From assembly GCA_021812385.1 (NCBI GenBank), contig JAKANO010000017.1, positions 1 through 64,000 of the forward strand: a DNA stretch of 64,000 nt. Reading direction: 5' to 3'. The notes under the pieces are model-generated. The model was not told where the DNA came from. It was given only the letters and a program-made list of their open reading frames with translations, and searched no databases. Origin of the DNA: Pseudomonadota bacterium (GTDB lineage Bacteria; Pseudomonadota; Gammaproteobacteria; Burkholderiales; Thiobacteraceae). Positions 33,391-41,642 of the stretch are shown piece by piece. Within the stretch, counting starts at the first letter, position 1. Each line of letters begins with the position of its first letter. Made by a program: the position numbers and the translations under genes.

Positions 33391-34998
33391 CGGATTCTTG
33401 ATCTCGGAACTGGCGCGCAGATAGAACCACCAGTTCAGCACCAGGCACACGGCGTAAAAAATCGCGAAGCCATACATCGCGAACTGCGGCGTGCCGGCCT
33501 TGATTTGCTGGCCGATCACGACCGGCGCGATGAAAGCGCCGTAGGCGGCGACCGCCGAAGTCCAGCCCAGCACCGGTCCGGCCTGGGTGCGATCGAAAAT
33601 CACGCCGACGGTGCGGAAGGTCGAGCCGTTGCCGATGCCGGTGGCGGCGAACAGCAAGACAAAGGTGAGGATGAACTGGGTGAAGTAGATTTCCGGCGTG
33701 GCGGACTGGTAAGCCTGCATCATGATCCAGCCGGCATAGGCCGAGGCCGCGACCATCACCAGCGAGATGACTTGGGTCACGATGGAGCCACCCAACTTGT
33801 CGGAAATCCAGCCGCCGAGCGGCCGCACCGCCGCGCCGACAAAGGGGCCGATCCAGGCGTAGGTGAAGGCCGAGATCGCGTTGGGATTTTTGCTGTGCGT
33901 CCATAAACCGGTCGCAGCATCCAGCACATGCTTGTCGCCGAAGATGACGGTGATCGACAAGGGCAGGGCCATGGAAAAGCCGATGAAGGAGCCGAAGGTT
34001 ACGACATACAGCGCGGTCATGGACCAGGTGTGCTTGTTCTTGAAGATCGCAAACTGCTTGGCGACGTTCTCCCGCATCGGGCCGAAGGCCGCGAGCTTGA
34101 TGATCAGCAGGGCGCTGATGATGTCCAGCGGAATGGCCACCCACATGCTGATGAGACCCAGGCCGGTAGGCGCCGGCAGGTAGACATACAGGATGAGAAT
34201 GGAGGGGATGAAGGCCAATGTGTAGAGCCATGTGACCTTGGCGAATGCAAAAATCGGATTCTCGCAATCCGGCGAGATCGGCTTCAGATTGTTCATGCCG
34301 AACCAGCACAGAATGGATAGCGGCACCAGTGAGAACACCCAGGCAAAACCGGCGTTCTGAATCCAGGTGGGTGTGCCGGCGGCAATCTTGCCGAGAATCC
34401 AGCCGCTGTCTTTTAAGAGCGTCATGGATTCGCCGCCGAAGCTGCCGAGCACGCCCACCGTCATCACCAGCGGGATCACGACCTGCATCGTCGTCACGCC
34501 GAAATTGCCGAGGCCGGCATTCAGGCCCAGCGCCGTGCCTTGCAGGCGCTTGGGGAAGAAGGTGCTGATGTTGGACATCGAGCTGGCGAAGTTGCCGCCG
34601 CCTACGCCGGACCACAAGGCCATCAACTGAAAAGCCCATAAGGGCCAGCCGGGGTGTTGCAGGACGATGCCGGTGCCCAGGGCGGGCGCCAGCAGCATGG
34701 CGGTGGTGAGGAAGATGACATTGCGCCCGCCGGCGATGCGAATGAAGAAGGAGGAGGGGATGCGCATGGTTGCGCCGGAGATGCCGGCGATGGCCGTCAG
34801 CGTGAACAACTCGGCCTGGGTGAAGGGGAATCCGAGGTTGAGCATCTGCACCGTGATGATGCCCCACATGCCCCACACCGCGAAGCCGCATAGCAGGGCC
34901 GGCACCGAAATCCACAAGTTGCGATAGGCGATGCGTTTGCCGGTAGATTCCCAGAACTGATCGTTCTCCGGGTCCCAGTCTTTGATATTGGCGCTCAT
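33388..34998 (-). CDS. narK2: Nitrate/nitrite transporter, NarK2-like (NNP family)
   Basis: Major-facilitator protein of 536 residues, about 12 membrane segments. Nitrate signature in segment 5 region: GLNAGLGNFGVTTMQ, and RLQGTALGLNAG just before it; Arg residues in segments 2 and 8 are expected to bind the substrate. Longer than NarK1, with a large middle loop. Its ATG overlaps the narK1 stop by 4 nt (ATGA). NarK1 types import nitrate with protons and NarK2 types exchange nitrate for nitrite; assignment to type 2 is based on order and sequence style. Confidence 0.9.
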   Translation of the reverse strand: MSANIKDWDPENDQFWESTGKRIAYRNLWISVPALLCGFAVWGMWGIITVQMLNLGFPFTQAELFTLTAIAGISGATMRIPSSFFIRIAGGRNVIFLTTAMLLAPALGTGIVLQHPGWPLWAFQLMALWSGVGGGNFASSMSNISTFFPKRLQGTALGLNAGLGNFGVTTMQVVIPLVMTVGVLGSFGGESMTLLKDSGWILGKIAAGTPTWIQNAGFAWVFSLVPLSILCWFGMNNLKPISPDCENPIFAFAKVTWLYTLAFIPSILILYVYLPAPTGLGLISMWVAIPLDIISALLIIKLAAFGPMRENVAKQFAIFKNKHTWSMTALYVVTFGSFIGFSMALPLSITVIFGDKHVLDAATGLWTHSKNPNAISAFTYAWIGPFVGAAVRPLGGWISDKLGGSIVTQVISLVMVAASAYAGWIMMQAYQSATPEIYFTQFILTFVLLFAATGIGNGSTFRTVGVIFDRTQAGPVLGWTSAVAAYGAFIAPVVIGQQIKAGTPQFAMYGFAIFYAVCLVLNWWFYLRASSEIKNP

Positions 34999-36269
34999 GC
35001 TGTACCTCCTTTTGGTGTGTTTTTTTCAAACGGATGCCGGGCTTGCAGCACATGCACCTGGCGCACTTCGGTCAGGTACATCCAGATCAATGAAATCCAA
35101 GTGATGCCGTACATCAACATGAAGATGCCGCTGTTGATGCCGGTGATGTCGACAATCGCGCCGAACATGATCGGCAACACAAAACCGCCAAGGCCGCCCG
35201 CCAAGCCGACGATGCCGGAAATGACGCCGATGTTGTGCGGGTACTCATCGGAGATATATTTGAATACCGAGGCCTTGCCGAAGGCCCAGGCCGCGCCCAT
35301 GGTGAACATCAGCGCGGTGAACATCCAAACGTTGAGTCCGATGTGAAAGGTTTTCGGGCCGCTGACGGTATGCACGGTGAAATCGGTCTGCGGGTAGGAC
35401 AGGATGAATAAGCAGACCCAGGACACCCACAGCACCCACCAGGTGACTTGGTGTGCGCCGAACTTGTCCGACAGCCAGCCGCCGAAGGCGCGCAGGATGC
35501 CGCCGGGCAGGGAAAAGGCGGCGGCGAGCAAGGCCGCGGTTTGGATGTTGAAGCCGTATTCGGTGATGTAGTACTTGGTCATCCACAAGGCCAGCCCGAC
35601 ATAGCCGCCGAACACGATGGAGTAGTACTGGCACAGCTTCCACACCTTGGGATCCTTCAGCGCTTGCAGCTGATCGCGCACGGTAATATGCGAATCGACG
35701 TGATGCGCCTTATCGGTGTAACTGAAAATCCAGAAGCCGATTGCCGTCACCAGCATGGTCACGGCATACACGGTGGGTACCATCTGCCAGCCATAGGCCA
35801 CCACGATGGTCGGTGCGACAAACTTGGTCAGCGCCGCCCCGGAATTACCCGCGCCGAATATCCCCATGGCGAAACCTTGGCGCCCCTTGGTGAACCAGCG
35901 CGCCACATAGGCGATCCCCACTGAAAACGAACCGCCTGCCGCGCCAACGAAAAGCCCAAGCAGCAGAAAATGCCAGAATTGCGTTGCATAGCTGATTAGA
36001 TAAATCGGCAGCACCGTGGAGAGCATCAAAATGAAAAACACCACGCGGCCGCCGAATCGGTCTGTCCACATGCCCAGCGGCAGGCGAATCAAGGAACCGG
36101 TCAGCACTGGCATTGCAACCAGTAGGCCAAATTCGGTTTCATTCAGTCCCAAGGTCTTTTTGATTGGGATGCCGATGACCGCAAACATCATCCACACGGC
36201 AAAGCAAATCGTGAATGCGATGGTGCTGGATGCCAACACCGATATTTGTTTATGCGTCTGGGTGGTCAT
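34995..36269 (-). CDS. narK1: Nitrate transporter, NarK1-like (NNP family)
   Basis: Major-facilitator protein of 424 residues with about 12 membrane segments; conserved RLPLGMWTDRFGGR (loop 2-3) and FGAGNSGAALTKF (nitrate signature). The frame is open 46 codons further upstream, but ATG 36269 is preceded by GGAGGAAG and matches the usual start. First gene of narK1K2GHJI; the promoter region to the right holds NarL-type sites. Confidence 0.92.
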   Translation of the reverse strand: MTTQTHKQISVLASSTIAFTICFAVWMMFAVIGIPIKKTLGLNETEFGLLVAMPVLTGSLIRLPLGMWTDRFGGRVVFFILMLSTVLPIYLISYATQFWHFLLLGLFVGAAGGSFSVGIAYVARWFTKGRQGFAMGIFGAGNSGAALTKFVAPTIVVAYGWQMVPTVYAVTMLVTAIGFWIFSYTDKAHHVDSHITVRDQLQALKDPKVWKLCQYYSIVFGGYVGLALWMTKYYITEYGFNIQTAALLAAAFSLPGGILRAFGGWLSDKFGAHQVTWWVLWVSWVCLFILSYPQTDFTVHTVSGPKTFHIGLNVWMFTALMFTMGAAWAFGKASVFKYISDEYPHNIGVISGIVGLAGGLGGFVLPIMFGAIVDITGINSGIFMLMYGITWISLIWMYLTEVRQVHVLQARHPFEKNTPKGGTA

Positions 36270-36344
36270 ACTTCCTCCACAAAGCAGATAAAGAAGTCCG
36301 AATAACGTTAAGGCCAGTGTAAACACAGCATAGAAAATAAATAG

Positions 36345-36351
36345 AGGGGTA
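36345..36351 (-). promoter_or_regulatory. Candidate NarL heptamer 1
   Basis: Read on the narK1 strand it is TACCCCT, a full match to TACYYMT, about 76-82 nt upstream of the narK1 start codon. Confidence 0.5.
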
Positions 36352-36374
36352 GAAACTGAGCGGATCGCTCGGAA

Positions 36375-36390
36375 TACCACCAAAGTGGTA
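36375..36390. promoter_or_regulatory. Candidate NarL 7-2-7 inverted pair
   Basis: TACCACC-AA-AGTGGTA: two inverted heptamers separated by 2 nt, the arrangement recognised by NarL/NarP-type C-terminal domains. Both halves differ from TACYYMT at position 5 (A), and the first also at position 7. About 106-121 nt upstream of narK1. Confidence 0.6.
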
Positions 36391-36469
36391 GAGGCAGGAG
36401 AGCGCAAATAACTATAAATTAAGCCTCGAAAACAGTTCCATGTAGCGAGAATGGCCGTCGGGGTGCAAT

Positions 36470-36476
36470 AGGGGTA
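36470..36476 (-). promoter_or_regulatory. Candidate NarL heptamer 2
   Basis: TACCCCT on the narK1 strand, a full match to TACYYMT, about 200 nt upstream of the narK1 start. A distal site would fit DNA looping or a role for the opposite side. Confidence 0.4.
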
Positions 36477-36621
36477 CTACTTTTTTAGATTGTTCTCACA
36501 GCTGAGAAAACCCGAACTCGGATACATTCTTGACGCTATGCCATGACAACGATATAGTACTTCGTCATATTGCGAGCCTAAGCGCTTTATCGTAACCTCC
36601 CGCCCAGCTCTGGAATTTCAT

Positions 36622-39492
36622 ATGACTCTCCCAATTGCCGTCACGCAGAGCCTGCTCGCCGACTACGCCAGCCTACTGCAACAAGCCAACCGCATCCTGC
36701 GCCTGCGCTTCGCCGCCAATTCCGGCATCGCCGAAGACACCCTCACCCCCGAATCGCTCAAGGGCAGCGAACAACTCTCACGCTGCTATCGTTATGTACT
36801 TACCTGTGTGTCCCCCGACGCCGCCCTGGAGTTGAAATATTTCAATGGGCTTCCAGCAGAAATCGCCATTGAGTTGCCCGACAGCTCCGAGCGCACCATT
36901 ACCGGCCTAGTCACCAGCAGCCGACAACTCGAATCGGATGGTGGCGCGGCGCGCTACCAGCTCACCATCGAACCGGCTTTGGCCCTGTTGCGAGAGCGCC
37001 GCGCCGCCCGCGTCTTCCAAGATCAAAGCGTGATGCAAATCATCGGCCAGATACTGGACGAACATCGCGCCGCCAATCCCATCTTCCAACAAAGCTTCTC
37101 CTGGCAAGCCGACCTGAGCAAGGAATATCCAAGCCGCTCCTACTGCATCCAATACCGCGAATCCGACCTGGCATTCATTCAGCGTTTGGCCGCCGAAGAA
37201 GGCATCAGCTATCGTTTCCAGTACAGCAGCGGCGACAACCCCCTGCATACCGTCATCTTCTTCGACGACCCGCTGAGCCTGCCGCAAAACCCCCAAGCCA
37301 ACCTGCGCTTCGGCCATGCCCAGCCGGGCCTGGATAAAAATCCCGGCGAAGACGTCGTAAAAGAATGGAACGGCAACCGCCAACTTGTCCCCGGGCTCAC
37401 CTCGCTGGCCAGCTACGACTACAAACCGGTGGTCACCCAGCACACCCAAGCCAAGAGCCGCATCGATGCAGGCGATGCCGGCGCCGATGCCCAAGCAAGC
37501 CTCGAGTCCTACGACCCGCAGACCCAATACTACGGCGCCGACAACGATGAAGTGCAACGCTACGCCGCACTGCGCCAAGACGCCAAAGACGCCCAAGCCA
37601 AACACTTCAGCGCCCAAAGCCAGGTGCGGGATCTGCACCTGGGCCACTGGTTCACCCTGGACAACCACCCGGTACACGACCAAGACTTGGCGCGGGAACG
37701 GGAGTTTCTGGTTACGGGATTTAATCTAGAAGCCCACAACAATCTGGGGAGCGGGGAGCAGGGAGCGGGGAGCGGTAACAGCCAAACCACCTCACCGCTC
37801 ACCGCTTCCCGCTCACCGCTTACCCAAGACACGCCCTACACAAACAACTTCACCGCCGTGCGCCGCGGCATCCCGCTCCACCCGGAGCCCATCACCAAGC
37901 CCACCGCCCCCGGCATGCAGACCGCCACCGTGGTCGGCCCGGCCGGAGAAGAAATCCACACCGACGAACACGGCCGCATCAAACTGCAATTCCACTGGCA
38001 ACGACCGCAAGACCACCCGCAAGGCACGGCCCAGTTCGACGACAAATCCTCCACCTGGGTGCGTGTAGCCCACAGTAGTGCCGGCGCCAACTGGGGCAGC
38101 CAGTTCATCCCCCGAATCGGCCAAGAAGTCTTGGTCGATTTCATCGAAGGCGACATCGACCGCCCAGTCGTCGTGGGGCTGGCGCACAACGGACGGAACA
38201 TGCCGGCGACCTTCAGCGGTGCTGGAACCCTACCTGCCAACAAAACCCTGAGCGGCATCAAGTCCAAGGAATACAAGGGCAATTTGTACAACGAACTCTT
38301 GTTCGACGACAGCACCAACGAAACCAGAGCCAAGCTATCCAGCGAACATGCCAAAACCCAGCTCAACCAGGGCTACCTGATCCATCCCAGGACCGAGGGC
38401 AAGGGCGAACCTCGAGGCGAAGGCTTCGAGCTTAGAACCGATGCCGCAGGCGCGATACGCAGCGCCAAGGGGCTGATCATCAGCACCGATGCCAGAAGAA
38501 GTGCTACCGGCAAGCAACTCGATCGGCAAGAACTCACCAGCAATCTCAAGGCCGCGCATGAACTGGCCAATACATTAGGCGAACATGCCGCGCATCAGTT
38601 GGCCAACCTGCCCGAGACTGGCAAGAATAATCAGACGATAAGCGCCGACAAAACACCGGGCAGCCAGAGCAAGAGCGGGCATCAGCATCACTTGATCGAA
38701 GCGCTGGAAAGCCTGGAGAAGGGGACAAATACCGACCCAAATAAATCCTCCTCTCCCTCCCAGGGAGAGGGCCGGGGAGAGGGTCAGAATAACCAACCCG
38801 GCGGACAGCCGCTCATCGGCATCAGCGCCCCCTCCGGCATTGCCATCGCCACACCCAACAGCGCCACCATCGCCACCGGCACCAACTTCGACCAAGTCAG
38901 CCAACGCGACACCAACCAGACCACCGGGCGACGCTGGATCCACAACGTAGGTGAATCCATTAGTTTGTTCGTCTCCGGCACCAAGGCTACGCTCAAAGAG
39001 ACCCTGAAGCTCATCGCCGCCAAGGGCAAGATTATGGTGCAGGCGCAGAGTGGGGAGATTGAAGCCACAGCAGATCAAGCAATCAAGATCACTTCAGTTT
39101 CCGCCAGCCAATTCTGGGCAGCCAAGGCTGACATCACCTGTGTGTGTGGCGGCGCTTACGTCAAGATCAGTGGTGGCAACATCGAGATTCATGCGCCGGG
39201 TACAGTGTCGATCAAAGGCGCAAGCGTGCCGGTGAGTGGGCCGGCGAGTATAGGAGTAACGATGCCGACAATGCCGAATATCGAGCCAGCCCAGATGAAT
39301 AATGGAGCAACAGATCAATTTGTCATATTTGCAGATGAAGATGGGCACGTATTGAAAAATCGACCATATCGTATTTGGATGAAAAATGGTGAATTGGTTG
39401 CGGGAGTAACTGATGTGAACGGTGCCACAAAGCTATTAAAAGCTGAGGCAGAAAAAATTGTTGACCTGCAAATCGTGAAAAGAGTGGTGTGA
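36622..39492 (+). CDS. vgrG: VgrG (TssI) spike protein, copy 2, complete
   Basis: 956 residues. N-terminal gp27-like region (about 1-370), gp5/OB-fold region around HTDEHGRIKLQFHW (about 450), Gly-rich needle region, and a C-terminal DUF2345-like part (about 760-890). The last ~65 residues (from about 39295, FVIFADEDGHVLKNRPYRIW) look like a small transthyretin-like end domain and are clearly more A/T-rich than the rest. Two palindromic repeats sit in frame (37745-37820 and 38746-38790). Its stop overlaps the next gene (GTGA), which encodes the likely cargo. Far from any other T6SS structural gene: an outlying vgrG island. Confidence 0.95.
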   Translation: MTLPIAVTQSLLADYASLLQQANRILRLRFAANSGIAEDTLTPESLKGSEQLSRCYRYVLTCVSPDAALELKYFNGLPAEIAIELPDSSERTITGLVTSSRQLESDGGAARYQLTIEPALALLRERRAARVFQDQSVMQIIGQILDEHRAANPIFQQSFSWQADLSKEYPSRSYCIQYRESDLAFIQRLAAEEGISYRFQYSSGDNPLHTVIFFDDPLSLPQNPQANLRFGHAQPGLDKNPGEDVVKEWNGNRQLVPGLTSLASYDYKPVVTQHTQAKSRIDAGDAGADAQASLESYDPQTQYYGADNDEVQRYAALRQDAKDAQAKHFSAQSQVRDLHLGHWFTLDNHPVHDQDLAREREFLVTGFNLEAHNNLGSGEQGAGSGNSQTTSPLTASRSPLTQDTPYTNNFTAVRRGIPLHPEPITKPTAPGMQTATVVGPAGEEIHTDEHGRIKLQFHWQRPQDHPQGTAQFDDKSSTWVRVAHSSAGANWGSQFIPRIGQEVLVDFIEGDIDRPVVVGLAHNGRNMPATFSGAGTLPANKTLSGIKSKEYKGNLYNELLFDDSTNETRAKLSSEHAKTQLNQGYLIHPRTEGKGEPRGEGFELRTDAAGAIRSAKGLIISTDARRSATGKQLDRQELTSNLKAAHELANTLGEHAAHQLANLPETGKNNQTISADKTPGSQSKSGHQHHLIEALESLEKGTNTDPNKSSSPSQGEGRGEGQNNQPGGQPLIGISAPSGIAIATPNSATIATGTNFDQVSQRDTNQTTGRRWIHNVGESISLFVSGTKATLKETLKLIAAKGKIMVQAQSGEIEATADQAIKITSVSASQFWAAKADITCVCGGAYVKISGGNIEIHAPGTVSIKGASVPVSGPASIGVTMPTMPNIEPAQMNNGATDQFVIFADEDGHVLKNRPYRIWMKNGELVAGVTDVNGATKLLKAEAEKIVDLQIVKRVV
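37745..37820. repeat. In-frame GAGCGGGGAGC-type palindrome inside vgrG copy 2
   Basis: G/A-rich left half and CCGCTC/CCGCTT-rich right half, imperfectly complementary, encoding a Gly/Ser/Thr/Pro linker (NLGSGEQGAGSG ... TASRSPLT). Same linker position as the 1071-1139 palindrome of copy 1 but a different sequence family, related to the element at 33325-33390. Confidence 0.65.
38746..38790. repeat. In-frame CCCTCTCCC-type palindrome inside vgrG copy 2
   Basis: Encodes SSPSQGEGRGEGQN. Counterpart of 121-160 in copy 1; CTCCC and GGGAG halves with GGCC core. Confidence 0.7.
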
Positions 39493-40940
39493 GCATGGCA
39501 ACACATAAAGTACGGCGTGGAGAAACGCTGTCGTCAATTGCTAAAACTTATTCAGTTGATACGAATCTTTTAGCTAAAGCTAACAATCTTAATAATGTAA
39601 ATAATATTAGCGTCCATCAAACTCTAACAATCCCTTCAATGCGAAATCGGAATGCGCCTGATGTAACTTGGCCTAAAAAAAGCCCAAGCACATCGTTAGT
39701 AAAAGCAATTGAAGGGGATATTTCGGAGATATTTGATGGATGTATGGCGATTGGCAAACGTATTGGGCTTGATTGGATTGAAGAAGTTTTGCAACGCCTG
39801 CGAACACAGGAAGCAAATGAGAGTGTTCAGCAGAAAAATAAAGTGCCTGTAACTAAGCAGGTCAAGCGGAGTACTCATCAACAAACTAAAGCAGTCAAAA
39901 AAGGGAGTCGGAGCAAAAAAAGACTCAATGATGTAAAGGACAAGCTAAAGGAGGCGCTAGGTAAAGAGCCGCACGTTGTGACATTTAACGGGGTAAAGCT
40001 GAGTGAGAATGAGAAAAAACAAATCATTGCTTCTGTTGCTGTGTGTGAAATGAGCACGGATGGCTTCGGCAGTATAAATTCAGACCAGGAATTTGCTGGT
40101 AGAAAATTTGGTAATAAAGGTATTGCTACAAGCTACTCACGTATTGTTCATATAGGCCTGTCTTATGGCGTAATTCAGTATACGCAAGACTCCGGAAGTC
40201 TAGGGTACCTATTAAAAAAGATGCATGAAAAAAACTCATCCAAATTTAAGGAAGTGTTTGGTGGAGGGGATGAAGAGATCGCAAATAATTTGCTTATCTT
40301 GACTGCGGATGGACGTGCGGATTTGGTTAATGATGCGACTATCCCTCTAAGCGGGCAGGCTTATTGGAATAAAATCAGGAAAAAGGATGAAGGTAAGGAG
40401 CTTTCCAAGCTAGCTAACTCGGACGAAGATAAAGATAACAAATCTGATCTACCAACCAACAAAGAAATTCGCGGCAAAAGGGTGCAACCAATCGCTCCGG
40501 CAAAGGGGGAGGCGGCAATTGATATCTGGACAGGGGTATGGAGAGAGCGCTTCTTGAGTGCCGGAAAGGTAGTGGATTTTCAGGAAGTTCAGTTAGAGGT
40601 GGCAGTTGAAAAATACTTAAATCCGATTTTGAAAACCGCAAAAGCAAATAAACTCAGATCCGCGCCTGGCCTTGCATTTGCTGCAGCATGTTCCATTCGG
40701 GGTGGGCCTGATAGCACACTTGCGGGCCTCGTTTATGCGGTTGCGAATGAATTAGATATCGAATTGCCTTTTACATCATCGGAAGATGAAAGGAAATGTC
40801 TTGAGGAAATTGCAAAAGGGAAAGGCAAAGTAAAATCATTGAAATTTGATGAAGATGAATCACGCCGCGCAGAATTGTTACTAAAAGATGAATTGGGTTT
40901 CTTGTCAGAGGATTTATATGATGTTCAAACCTATGCGTAA
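39489..40940 (+). CDS. Predicted VgrG-linked effector: LysM plus GH46-like muramidase domain
   Basis: 483 residues. N-terminal LysM peptidoglycan-binding module (about 4-50: HKVRRGETLSSIAKTYSV, LTIPS). Lys/Gln-rich linker, then a domain starting near 170 with IIASVAVCEMSTDGFGSINSD (Glu187) and SRIVHIGLSYGVIQYTQDSGSLG (about 217-239). This Glu plus Gly-x-x-Q-[FY]-T-x-x-x-G-S pattern resembles GH46 chitosanases and the GH46-type muramidase at the end of Vibrio cholerae VgrG-3. Start: GTG at 39489 overlaps the vgrG2 stop by 4 nt; ATG at 39495 is an alternative. No signal peptide. The next gene is an LprI-type lysozyme-inhibitor homologue, which supports wall-glycan cutting. Catalytic assignment is inference. 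Confidence 0.7.
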   Translation: MSMATHKVRRGETLSSIAKTYSVDTNLLAKANNLNNVNNISVHQTLTIPSMRNRNAPDVTWPKKSPSTSLVKAIEGDISEIFDGCMAIGKRIGLDWIEEVLQRLRTQEANESVQQKNKVPVTKQVKRSTHQQTKAVKKGSRSKKRLNDVKDKLKEALGKEPHVVTFNGVKLSENEKKQIIASVAVCEMSTDGFGSINSDQEFAGRKFGNKGIATSYSRIVHIGLSYGVIQYTQDSGSLGYLLKKMHEKNSSKFKEVFGGGDEEIANNLLILTADGRADLVNDATIPLSGQAYWNKIRKKDEGKELSKLANSDEDKDNKSDLPTNKEIRGKRVQPIAPAKGEAAIDIWTGVWRERFLSAGKVVDFQEVQLEVAVEKYLNPILKTAKANKLRSAPGLAFAAACSIRGGPDSTLAGLVYAVANELDIELPFTSSEDERKCLEEIAKGKGKVKSLKFDEDESRRAELLLKDELGFLSEDLYDVQTYA

Positions 40941-41397
40941 AAACAGAAAACTTATTTCATTTTCATACGTTTTTTGCCTGCTTATGTTTACCGTGCAATT
41001 TAGTTATGCGGAATCAAATAAAGGCAATATTCTTAACAATGGGGGAAATGAGGCAAAGAGTGAAATTTATAATCCTTATGAGGACTATTTGAAAGAGGAT
41101 AAATTGCTCAATGAATCCTATAAATCTTTGAGCCAAATGCTAGATAAAAAAGATGCAGGCTTGCTTAAACAAGCTCAGCGTAAGTGGATCAAGTGGCGCG
41201 ATGCGACGTGCATTCGCGCGCAAACTAAAGTAAATCGTAGCCTTGGATCTTTCGGAAATAGTGTTCGTGATGATTGCCTAATTTCACTGACTGAACAGCG
41301 CACTAATGAGATTCAGCAATTTATCAAAGATCCTAGAGGTGCATTGCAAAAGAAATTCGATTTCTCACGAGAGAACGATTTTTTGGATAGCAATTAA
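40918..41397 (+). CDS. LprI/DUF1311-like lysozyme inhibitor, predicted immunity protein
   Basis: 159 residues. Signal peptide (MRKNRKLISFSYVFCLLMF..., cleavage likely after FSYA). Mature part carries the DUF1311/LprI pattern: LNESYKSLSQMLDKK then LLKQAQRKWIKWRDATC, and a second conserved Cys (DDC) after it. LprI-family proteins inhibit lysozyme, so a periplasmic shield against the muramidase-like effector upstream is a coherent reading. The gene overlaps the effector 3' end; AGAGGA lies about 6 nt before ATG 40918. ATG 40933 is a shorter alternative. Confidence 0.8.
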   Translation: MMFKPMRKNRKLISFSYVFCLLMFTVQFSYAESNKGNILNNGGNEAKSEIYNPYEDYLKEDKLLNESYKSLSQMLDKKDAGLLKQAQRKWIKWRDATCIRAQTKVNRSLGSFGNSVRDDCLISLTEQRTNEIQQFIKDPRGALQKKFDFSRENDFLDSN

Positions 41398-41468
41398 CCA
41401 AGTATAGTGTCACGATTTTCTGCGCCCCGACGCTACCAGCATCAGCCAAGACTCGATCTAGGTTTTAG

Positions 41469-41642
41469 TGTATTTCTGAAGTGGACAAAAATACCGGCGA
41501 TGCTTTCGAACCTAAGGTCAACTCGCTTGGCCACGACACCAACAAGAGCAAGTCCGATAGAGCGCTAGAGAAGTTGCACGGAAATCATCTTCATATCACG
41601 GTCACGGATGCGGAGCTGGGAATGGCCAGGGGCAAGAAATGA
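41469..41642 (+). pseudogene. C-terminal fragment of a lost T6SS peptidase effector
   Basis: 57 open codons after an in-frame TAG at 41466. The end reads ALEKLHGNHLHITVTD, resembling the closing His-x-His zinc-ligand strand of M15/LAS-type peptidases. The rest of the enzyme is absent; upstream (41398-41468) nothing matches. It overlaps the next gene by ATGA, the usual effector-immunity junction. Read as a beheaded effector left behind by recombination. Confidence 0.6.

Larger units (their letters stand above)
36270..36621. promoter_or_regulatory. narK1 promoter region / vgrG2 upstream region
   Basis: 352 nt between divergent narK1 and vgrG copy 2. NarL heptamers (consensus TACYYMT) are listed separately. 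A 16-nt palindrome TTCTCA-CAGC-TGAGAA lies at 36493-36508. No clear FNR/Anr box (TTGAT-N4-ATCAA) was found by eye, unusual for an anaerobic nar promoter. The vgrG2 side has no strong ribosome binding site and no recognisable promoter. Confidence 0.6.

Noticed and set aside
34995-36407. Longer narK1 start at 36407
   Set aside because: The extension would cover the NarL-type sites and lacks a ribosome binding site, whereas ATG 36269 has GGAGGAAG directly upstream.
36493-36508. Palindrome upstream of narK1 as an FNR/Anr box
   Set aside because: Length and half-sites (TTCTCA/TGAGAA) do not fit TTGAT-N4-ATCAA.
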